A DNA stretch of 21,210 nt from Gammaproteobacteria bacterium (GTDB taxonomy: Bacteria > Pseudomonadota > Gammaproteobacteria > UBA6429), in contig QIKU01000251.1 of assembly GCA_003232015.1 (NCBI GenBank), forward strand, positions 1 through 21,210, in the 5' to 3' direction. The notes below the pieces were generated by a model, which was given only the letters and a program-made list of their open reading frames with translations, ran no database searches and was not told where the DNA came from. Made by a program: the position numbers and the translations under genes. Shown one piece after another: positions 15,465 through 21,210 of the stretch (position 1 is its first letter; every line of letters starts with the position of its first letter).

Positions 15465-16622
15465 ATGAAACGATTTTTGGTCTTTATCGTCATCTGGATT
15501 GGTTTTATCTTGGCCGCGACGGCACTTACTGAGGTGTCAAAAATTCAACAGGCGGAAATTATACCGGTAGAGACGGAACGTGAACAATCCGATCACCCTG
15601 TAATAGTCAAATTAAAGCAGGCCTTAGCCGATCAAAATTACCTCTCTGCGCTTGCTATTATTGATGCGGAGCATAAGTATTTTGCTAATCTACCTGACTC
15701 TGATGATTTTCAGGCGTACCAGTTTTTTTATCTAAAAGGGCATGTTCATTCTTCCTTGTGGCAACATCTGGAGGCAGCCAAGAGCTGGAAATTTGCGTTG
15801 AACTTTGCCAGTAACAATGACGAAAAGAAACGTCTTAATCGCCTGGTGGCGGCAAACCGCCTGCTGGTTGATGATATCAATGAAGAGCGCATGCTAAATT
15901 CCATTTACCGTGCAACACCGCGTACCGGCCCCGCCGCAATATTAAATGGCAAGATTGCGGTTGTATATGTTTTTTTAACCGACGGTGCTTTGCAAAACTG
16001 GAGTCTACGCAAACGAGATTTTGTACTGAGCAACTGGGCAATAGCTGAACAATGGCTGACATTAAATTCAAAAAAATACGAATCTAAAATTCATTTTTCG
16101 CGGCGAATATTTTTAGTCGATAAAAATCCGTACATAAAAAGGCTACAGGTTGGCGATTTTGACAGCCAGAACCAGCATGCGGGTAAGGTGGCTAGCCTGG
16201 TTGCTGAGCATTTTGGTTTTGATGATATTATGTCATTTATAGAAAAAATTAAAAAAGATGAACAGGCCGATCAGGCAATACTACTATTTCATCTTGCACG
16301 TGATGGACGCTCATTCGCGCAACGTTGTGTTTATGAGTGCAATGAAAGTGCCGAATATGTGTATTTAATGGAAGCACCATCTTCAAAACGCGGTAACTTC
16401 ATGAATTATGCTCAGGCCCATGAAACGTTGCACCTATTTGGGGCGGATGATCTTTATAATATCCATGGGGCAAAATATTATGTAGTTCGAGATATTATGA
16501 ATTATCCTGCCAGTGTGCTGGGGGCAAATACTCTGGAACCGATTACGGCATATGCGGTGGGAATATATGATAAAAAACCTAAGGCACCATTTGATATTCA
16601 ATCTATTTCGAGGAGTCAATAA
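15465..16622 (+). CDS. Putative exported metzincin-like zinc metalloprotease
   Basis: I do not recognise a named family for this 385-residue protein. Residues 4-21 form a signal peptide or anchor. Residues about 45-145 are helical and TPR-like. The C-terminal half has a zinc-protease signature: HETLHLFGADD at 319-329 gives the HExxHxxGxxD ligand set (His319, His323, Asp329 or Asp328) with catalytic Glu320, and DIMNYP at 343-348 supplies a Met345 turn as in metzincins. Two Cys (288 and 292) precede the motif. A periplasmic or surface protease is the likely role. The DUF350 gene starts directly after its stop codon, so the two are one transcript. Confidence 0.75.
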   Translation: MKRFLVFIVIWIGFILAATALTEVSKIQQAEIIPVETEREQSDHPVIVKLKQALADQNYLSALAIIDAEHKYFANLPDSDDFQAYQFFYLKGHVHSSLWQHLEAAKSWKFALNFASNNDEKKRLNRLVAANRLLVDDINEERMLNSIYRATPRTGPAAILNGKIAVVYVFLTDGALQNWSLRKRDFVLSNWAIAEQWLTLNSKKYESKIHFSRRIFLVDKNPYIKRLQVGDFDSQNQHAGKVASLVAEHFGFDDIMSFIEKIKKDEQADQAILLFHLARDGRSFAQRCVYECNESAEYVYLMEAPSSKRGNFMNYAQAHETLHLFGADDLYNIHGAKYYVVRDIMNYPASVLGANTLEPITAYAVGIYDKKPKAPFDIQSISRSQ

Positions 16623-16850
16623 ATGGAAATCACCACTCTTAGTCAAACGCTATTAAATTTATTAATTAGTTTAAGTTACGCTATTATTACGCTGATCGTC
16701 AGTGTAACAACGTTGTATATGATTGATCATTTTTTCTATAAAAAAATTGATTTTATCGAAGAGATAAAAAACGGTAACATTGCTGCAAGTATTTTCTACA
16801 GTGTAATCCTGTTGTTTGTTGCCATTATTGTAACGATCTCGATAAATTAA
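16623..16850 (+). CDS. DUF350 family small membrane protein
   Basis: A 75-residue protein with two membrane segments (about 10-34 and 50-73) joined by a loop with IDFIEEIKNGNIAASIF, the signature of DUF350 (PF03994, YjfL type). The function of the family is not established. The ATG follows the stop of the metalloprotease-like gene directly, with AGGAG (16611-16615) seven bases ahead inside that gene, so translation of the two is tied. Confidence 0.8.
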   Translation: MEITTLSQTLLNLLISLSYAIITLIVSVTTLYMIDHFFYKKIDFIEEIKNGNIAASIFYSVILLFVAIIVTISIN

Positions 16851-16854
16851 CAAA

Positions 16855-16890
16855 GGGCACTGCACGGAATTAATTTCATGTGCAATGCCC
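16855..16890. terminator. Stem-loop between converging genes
   Basis: GGGCACTGCACG (16855-16866) pairs with TGTGCAATGCCC (16879-16890) with 10 of 12 matches around a 12-base AT-rich loop. On the minus strand it is followed by a T-rich stretch (TTTGTTAATTT), so it best serves the SoxY-like gene ending at 16925; on the plus strand no T-run follows, but it lies right after the DUF350 stop. Confidence 0.5.
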
Positions 16891-16924
16891 CTGCACCACG
16901 ATATTAATAATCTGTATCGGATAG

Positions 16925-17404
16925 TTATAATTTATTACAAATACGAGGTGCGTTGCCTGACGTATTTACTGCGCCACCTCCGCCACAGCCCCCAATGGTA
17001 ACTTTGATATAACTTTGACCGCCAATAATTTCGCCGCTATCAAGTTTGGCAACGGCATAGATGTTGCTACTTTCGCGTAAACGGAAACGAGTCTTCAGAT
17101 TAGTGCTTTTCGTGTTTTGCGAAAAAGTAAAGGTTGCAATTGGCTCCTTGCGGAATTCATTGTAAAAGCTTAATTCTTTTACGAACTCTCCTTTCTTCAA
17201 ACCTTCAATACTACGTATACCGACCCCAACAACCGAACCGTCCTCGGCAATGTCCGGGGTACTTAGTATTATACGATTAGCACTAATTGATTTATTACCA
17301 TAGTTCTTGCTGATACAGCCTGGCAGTGTTTTCTGCGCGGCTACTGCAGTACCAGCAAAGATGGAAAAAATCATAAAACTCAGTAAGTAGGTTATATTTC
17401 TCAT
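16925..17404 (-). CDS. SoxY-like periplasmic sulfur-carrier protein
   Basis: From the ATG at 17404 the protein has 159 residues: a signal peptide (1-22, AVA cleavage site) and a SoxY-type domain (PF13501) with ISANRIILSTPDIAEDGSVVGVGI at about 40-63 and KVTIGGCGG at 134-142. In SoxY the Cys of the terminal GGCGG arm (here Cys140) carries the sulfur substrate. Two differences stand out: the motif is not at the C-terminus but is followed by 17 more residues including Cys156, and no soxZ or other sox gene is nearby. The frame is open upstream to 17509, but the ATG at 17404 is chosen because GGAG lies seven bases ahead and a signal peptide follows. Its neighbour upstream carries a TlpA thioredoxin domain, a plausible redox partner. 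Confidence 0.75.
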   Translation of the reverse strand: MRNITYLLSFMIFSIFAGTAVAAQKTLPGCISKNYGNKSISANRIILSTPDIAEDGSVVGVGIRSIEGLKKGEFVKELSFYNEFRKEPIATFTFSQNTKSTNLKTRFRLRESSNIYAVAKLDSGEIIGGQSYIKVTIGGCGGGGAVNTSGNAPRICNKL

Positions 17405-17466
17405 GTTAGTCTCCTTATTGTGTACGACAATTATTGTATTGCAGACACTGTGCCAACAACTGAACT

Positions 17467-17482
17467 CACATGGATTCATGTG
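17467..17482. repeat. CACATG-GATT-CATGTG inverted repeat upstream of the SoxY-like gene
   Basis: Six-base perfect arms around GATT. Another CATGTG is at 17507-17512. The site lies about 65 bases before the SoxY-like start, where a promoter would be, so it may be an operator; no matching regulator is known to me. Confidence 0.3.
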
Positions 17483-17573
17483 CTTAGCAATGTTAATGGT
17501 TGAATGCATGTGAAGTAGTCATACAATATGCATGATGAATTTGCAGTGTGCAGGAAAATAAAAAAGGGTTAAA

Positions 17574-18866
17574 TTAATAGAAAGAATTTAATAATGAAAT
17601 GACGTCATCTGCGTCCCACTGAATAGCCGCGTTCACTCCATAGTGAATTTTTCCATCGGGGCCAATGATAAATGTGGAAGGAAAGGCAACTACATTCCAT
17701 TTTTTAGATATCATCCCATCTTTATCCAGTAATACCGGGAACTCAACATTAACGCGCTTTAAAAAAAGGTCGATCGTTTGAGATGTTTCTGCATAGTTAA
17801 TCGAGATTAATTCAAAGGGTTTGTCTTTCATCTTTTGGCGAAGTCGGTTTAACGAGGGGATCTCTTCCACACAAGGTGGACACCATGTAGCCCAGAAATT
17901 TACTACAGTTACTTTTCCCTTAAAGTTATTCATCACAACGGTATTGTTATTGCTATCTTTTAGGATGAAGGGAAAAGGTGTTTTTTCTCCCTTGAATGTT
18001 TTAATCCGGTTATTCATCAGGGACTTATATTGAATTTTTTTATCTGGACGATATTTTGTGGGGGGTAAAAAATCGGTGTTACTTTGTAAAAGATTTATTA
18101 CACCGGGAATTAATCTGGGTAAGCGGTTTAGCATTTTGCTTACTAAGGGATCATTATCTTCATTATAAAAAATACCAGCTACCCCAGGCATATACATGAA
18201 ATAAATATGCTGGTTTGACTCTGATAATGCTTTTAATAAGCGCGGGAATTGCCAGGCTGAACCCCGTCGCTTAGCCTGAAAAATAAAAGTGGGTATGGTG
18301 GTTTGGTGGGTTATTGGTAAATATTCTGGATGCAGGCCGAGTTCCGGAATGGATTCAAAAAAGTCTGGAGAGAAAAGAATGGCTCCCAACAGGTATTTCT
18401 TATACGGATTTTGCTGTTGCCATAAGCTTGCCCCACGCATAACCGGGATAGCACCATAGGCCCGCGACAGCAGGACTATTTTTTTATTCGTTTTCTGATG
18501 CGCCGCCGAAATAAGATCAGCAACGTACTGTGCATTCAAATTCCGCATAAAATTTGAAGTTTTTGGCTCAAATAAAATTTCGGAGAAATCGACCTGCCAT
18601 ACTTCAAGATTGTTTTTTGCTAAGCGATGTGCCGTTTTATAGGCACGTTCTGAAAAATTGTAGCTTGAGCCAACCCAGATGATCAAAGTATCTCCCCGTG
18701 CAGGGTAATGCGAAACGATCATTTCGGTTTGATCATGGGCTTCAATACTGAGCTCTAATTCAGAAACAAGGTCAAGAGGATTGGCAGATACCAGTAAGCT
18801 GATGCTATATAAGATACCGGTAGATAAGAGATACAGGCTTTTTAGCCAACGGAGCGGGATGGACAT
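17574..18866 (-). CDS. Exported fusion: VirJ-like alpha/beta-hydrolase domain plus TlpA-type thioredoxin domain
   Basis: The 430-residue protein has a signal peptide or anchor (about 8-28). Residues about 50-265 look like an alpha/beta-hydrolase resembling the VirJ/AcvB type. Residues about 295-430 form a TlpA/ResA thioredoxin-like domain with WCPPC at 328-332 and the cis-proline in AFPST (Pro396). In the hydrolase half, the nucleophile elbow reads LSRAYGA (133-139) where GxSxG is expected, so Ala136 replaces the Ser and the domain is probably non-catalytic, perhaps a binding module. The thioredoxin half is complete. It lies 13 bases after the phosphatase gene and before a SoxY-like gene, which could be the thiol substrate. 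I know of no characterised protein with this architecture. Confidence 0.8.
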   Translation of the reverse strand: MSIPLRWLKSLYLLSTGILYSISLLVSANPLDLVSELELSIEAHDQTEMIVSHYPARGDTLIIWVGSSYNFSERAYKTAHRLAKNNLEVWQVDFSEILFEPKTSNFMRNLNAQYVADLISAAHQKTNKKIVLLSRAYGAIPVMRGASLWQQQNPYKKYLLGAILFSPDFFESIPELGLHPEYLPITHQTTIPTFIFQAKRRGSAWQFPRLLKALSESNQHIYFMYMPGVAGIFYNEDNDPLVSKMLNRLPRLIPGVINLLQSNTDFLPPTKYRPDKKIQYKSLMNNRIKTFKGEKTPFPFILKDSNNNTVVMNNFKGKVTVVNFWATWCPPCVEEIPSLNRLRQKMKDKPFELISINYAETSQTIDLFLKRVNVEFPVLLDKDGMISKKWNVVAFPSTFIIGPDGKIHYGVNAAIQWDADDVISLLNSFY

Positions 18867-18879
18867 GAGATAAGAGTAT

Positions 18880-19683
18880 TTATTGATGTCTGAATAGTAT
18901 AAAGGTCAGGTCATCTGGATGACAGGGGAGATTGTCTGCTTTTTCACGCATTCGGTGTTGTGCCAGCGTAACTAACTGCCTGGCGGCGTACTCTAAATCC
19001 CCTTTTCGTATTAAATCAGTAATCTCTGACAAATATAGATTATCAAATAATCCGTCACTGGCAACGATTACGGTATCATGTTTATCGAGTACCCGCTGAC
19101 TACCAATTTCTATGCTCATATCCTCCGCGCCCACAACATTAGAAATTAAGTGGCGCTCTTCATGATGAATAGCTTCATCTTCATCAAGCAGGCCTGACTC
19201 GACGGCGTATCCGACAGGAGAATGCGCAATCGATTGCAGTTTGATCTTGCCTCGTTGACCGCAGACCAGAATCATAGAATCGCCGATATGAAAGGGGCGT
19301 ACTTGATTTGCCTGAATTTCTATTGCCGCCAGCGTCGTTGCGGCACCACCGGATTGATTAAGAATTTGCTGATTGGCTTTTTCAATGCCATCCAGAATAG
19401 CTTCACGTAATGATATGTTGGCTGAACGGGCCTTTGTTATCGAGTTTGAAATGGATTCGATGGCGGTTCTCGACGCTGTTTCACCATTGGGCAGGCCACC
19501 TAATCCATCGGCTATGACTAACACTCCAGAAGTAGAATCATAAGAAATTAATGCGGCACAATCTTCATTGACAGTATCTTTATCCGGTGAACGATGAGTA
19601 TACAATACTGCAGTGCCACCGGCGAAATCCAGCCGTATAGGTTTATCTAAATCCGTTTGTGTGTAGCCGTTATTTTGAGTCAG
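18880..19683 (-). CDS. PP2C-family serine/threonine protein phosphatase
   Basis: This is a cytoplasmic PP2C phosphatase. Numbering from TTG 19605, the metal-binding set is visible: Glu14-Asp15 (VNED), Asp33-Gly34 (IADGLGG), Asp184-Gly185 (VASDGLFDN) and Asp232 (HPDDLTF); GGAATTLAA and HIGDSM are also present. The start is unsettled. TTG 19605 gives 241 residues but has no ribosome binding site and trims the first strand. The frame is open upstream and encodes a protein-like stretch (DKPIRLDFAGGTAVL), and a CTG at 19683 has AAGGGA seven bases ahead, giving 267 residues; I use that. The gene follows the kinase in the same frame, one TAA apart. It probably reverses the phosphorylation made by that kinase. 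Confidence 0.82.
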   Translation of the reverse strand: MTQNNGYTQTDLDKPIRLDFAGGTAVLYTHRSPDKDTVNEDCAALISYDSTSGVLVIADGLGGLPNGETASRTAIESISNSITKARSANISLREAILDGIEKANQQILNQSGGAATTLAAIEIQANQVRPFHIGDSMILVCGQRGKIKLQSIAHSPVGYAVESGLLDEDEAIHHEERHLISNVVGAEDMSIEIGSQRVLDKHDTVIVASDGLFDNLYLSEITDLIRKGDLEYAARQLVTLAQHRMREKADNLPCHPDDLTFILFRHQ

Positions 19684-19701
19684 AGTTCTATCCCTTATGG
19701 T

Positions 19702-20430
19702 TTACCAACGCATGGTTTCAATATATTCACGCAACTGGGCCGCACTGCGAAATTTCTTCAGGATAAGACTTCGTTTTTGGCCATTAATAATATCTTTTAC
19801 CGCCTTAGCTTGTTTAGCGTAATGCTTTTGCCCACCTAATATCTCATGGAAAATTCTTACCATCTCTACGGTATCATCCTGGATTGCGGTACGTTTTGAC
19901 GAGGGTGATTGAAACAGGTCAACTAATTTCATATCAAACCCCAATCCATACCGTTGTAGAATAATATTGTCGGTATGCAGGTCACCGTGATATTCACCAA
20001 TTCGGTGTACGGCCTCCATGCCGCAGGCGAGCGCATGCAAAACATGCAAAGCCTGATAAGGCTGTAGGCGTTTACCCGGTTGTCGGTTGACGAATTGACT
20101 TAGTAATTCGCCTTCAACGTATTCCGAAATGAGTAAGGTCACCGGGATACCTTTTACGGTAATCTGATCTTGAGCACTGTATTGAATGACGATCGGACAA
20201 TGACGTAGTTTATGCAATTTCTTGGCATAAAATTTAACGGCTTTGTCACGAGGATTACGTTGCGGAAAAAACAGTTTGGCGGTCCGTTCTATGCCGGTTG
20301 CAACTTCTCGCACAAGATAAACTTCGCCTTCCCAGCCGCCACCCAGCAAGGATATGACTTCATATTTTCGGGCTAAAATTCGTCCGGCTGCGAGATTAAA
20401 GTGGTCTATTTTTGAGTCTGTAACCGCCAT
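19702..20430 (-). CDS. Hanks-type serine/threonine protein kinase
   Basis: A 242-residue kinase made of a catalytic domain only, with no membrane segment or sensor. The Gly-rich loop is LGGGWEGEV at 29-37, the ATP-binding Lys is 52 (TAK), the catalytic loop is HGDLHTDN at 148-155 with Asp150 and Asn155, and the metal-binding DFG is changed to DLF at 171-173. The HGDLHTDN form resembles the kinases of the ABC1/RIO-like and atypical bacterial groups. Length is near the minimum for this fold. It leads a minus-strand operon with the PP2C phosphatase and the hydrolase-TlpA fusion. The substrates are unknown. Confidence 0.82.
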   Translation of the reverse strand: MAVTDSKIDHFNLAAGRILARKYEVISLLGGGWEGEVYLVREVATGIERTAKLFFPQRNPRDKAVKFYAKKLHKLRHCPIVIQYSAQDQITVKGIPVTLLISEYVEGELLSQFVNRQPGKRLQPYQALHVLHALACGMEAVHRIGEYHGDLHTDNIILQRYGLGFDMKLVDLFQSPSSKRTAIQDDTVEMVRIFHEILGGQKHYAKQAKAVKDIINGQKRSLILKKFRSAAQLREYIETMRW

Positions 20431-20718
20431 GGCTTTATTCTATGCTGCAATTCCATGTTTAGCTAGCCAGTATAGATATCAAATTCTGTTTAAAATTGAA
20501 TTAAACGGGCATATTTAGTTTTTAACTAAATGCATTCGTGAGTGTATTTTACTTACGAGTTTATCTCATTCCGCACGAGTAATATTACCATATGGTAATT
20601 AACAAAGCCGAAGCACAATGTCATTATTATTCGCAATATTCCCCGTTGCTCGCTACTATGAATACAACTTGTATGAAGACCGATTGTAAAAATCAGCTGC
20701 GATCTGGAGGGTAGATTT
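20431..20718. promoter_or_regulatory. Divergent control region with two palindromes
   Basis: This 288-base gap lies between the kinase and hydrolase genes, which read outward. It contains ATTTAGTTTTTAACTAAAT at 20513-20531 (eight-base arms, TTT loop) and the 16-base perfect palindrome ATTACCATATGGTAAT at 20584-20599. Both look like sites for dimeric regulators. I see no gene in it. Confidence 0.45.
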
Positions 20719-21210
20719 ATGCACAAATTGTTGTTATTTGTAATCTTGTTCGCTTATGTCGGTTCGATCCAGGCCAGTATCGTTGATACAGAAATTAAAT
20801 ATGAACAGGACGGTACTATCTTGACCGGGTATCTGGTTTACGATGATGAGCTGGAAGGTAAACGTCCTGGTATTCTGGTGGTGCATGAGTGGTGGGGGCA
20901 TAACGACTATGCGCGCAGTCGGGCACGGCAACTCGCCTCGTTGGGTTATATAGCTTTTGCGCTGGATATGTATGGTGACGGCAAGTTGGCGGAACACCCA
21001 AAAGATGCCGGGCGTTTTGCTGGACAGGTCAAAAAGGATATGAAGGTCGCCGAAGCACGTTTTGATGCGGCTATAAAGCAATTAAGCAGTCACAAGCTTA
21101 CCGATGCGAACAAGATTGCCGCCATCGGTTATTGTTTTGGTGGAGGAATCGTTTTAGAAATGGCAAGGCGAGGCAAGCCCTTAAAAGGGGTGGTGAGTTT
21201 TCATGGTAGC
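20719..21210 (+). CDS. Exported dienelactone hydrolase family protein (3' end outside the window)
   Basis: The visible 164 residues begin with a signal peptide (1-19, IQA cleavage site), unusual for a family that is mostly cytosolic. HEWWG at 56-60 and GYCFGG at 137-142 with nucleophile Cys139 are hallmarks of dienelactone hydrolases (PF01738), which use Cys-Asp-His. The Asp and His should lie beyond the window edge, since the usual length is about 230-270 residues. The start ATG at 20719 has GGAGGG at 20706-20711, a strong ribosome binding site. The real substrate is unknown; many family members act on other esters. Confidence 0.85.
   Translation, partial: MHKLLLFVILFAYVGSIQASIVDTEIKYEQDGTILTGYLVYDDELEGKRPGILVVHEWWGHNDYARSRARQLASLGYIAFALDMYGDGKLAEHPKDAGRFAGQVKKDMKVAEARFDAAIKQLSSHKLTDANKIAAIGYCFGGGIVLEMARRGKPLKGVVSFHGS

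Noticed and set aside
17405..17509. 35-residue N-terminal extension of the SoxY-like protein
   Set aside because: The extension is polar with three Cys and would bury the signal peptide; the ATG at 17404 has a good ribosome site.
20734..21081. 115-codon minus-strand frame opposite the dienelactone hydrolase
   Set aside because: The plus strand has a strong ribosome site, a signal peptide and the HEWWG and GYCFGG motifs; the antisense frame has none.

Overview
The window looks like chromosomal DNA of a gammaproteobacterium of moderate to low GC. Three things support this: an Mla/PqiC-type lipid-transport operon, a homoserine succinyltransferase of the type found in sulfur-oxidising beta- and gammaproteobacteria, and a DUF481 outer-membrane protein. 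A SoxY-like sulfur-carrier protein beside a TlpA-type thioredoxin hints at a sulfur-oxidising lineage, but that is inference from family resemblance. I see no rRNA, tRNA, CRISPR array, insertion sequence or phage gene.

Layout. 1-4100 (+): a DUF481 outer-membrane protein, a glutathionyl-hydroquinone reductase (catalytic Cys63) and an NnrS membrane protein with its own promoter and terminator. 4219-5822 (-): a HipBA-type toxin-antitoxin pair with a four-base overlap and an AT-rich upstream region rich in TTTGATA palindromes. 5823-6349: gene-poor, with a stem-loop and a possible short leader ORF. 6350-9904 (+): a tight operon of STAS-MlaE permease, MlaF ATPase, MCE protein and PqiC-like lipoprotein, which would form a trans-envelope lipid transporter. 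9926-10918 (-): a DUF4105 membrane protein facing it. 11254-13434 (+): a 19-codon leader ORF coupled to a membrane-anchored protein with eight 14-residue repeats, an unknown membrane protein, and a MAPEG gene broken by expansion of an 8-bp tandem repeat. 13415-15331 (-): a P-loop NTPase and metA. 15465-16850 (+): a metzincin-like putative metalloprotease and a DUF350 protein. 16925-20430 (-): a Hanks-type kinase, a PP2C phosphatase, an exported alpha/beta-hydrolase-TlpA fusion and a SoxY-like protein. 20719-end (+): an exported dienelactone hydrolase cut by the window edge.

Most unusual points. (1) The MAPEG gene is out of frame by exactly two extra ATTACCTG units, so gain of one unit or loss of two would restore it. 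(2) The exported fusion keeps a WCPPC thioredoxin site, but its hydrolase half has Ala where the nucleophilic Ser should be. It sits between a cytoplasmic kinase/phosphatase pair and a SoxY-like carrier with a non-terminal GGCGG motif and no SoxZ in view. (3) The kinase and phosphatase share one reading frame separated by a single TAA, and the phosphatase may start at CTG. (4) A previously unnamed-looking protein carries a regular 14-residue repeat behind a coupled leader peptide. All functional links between these genes are inferred from position and motifs only.
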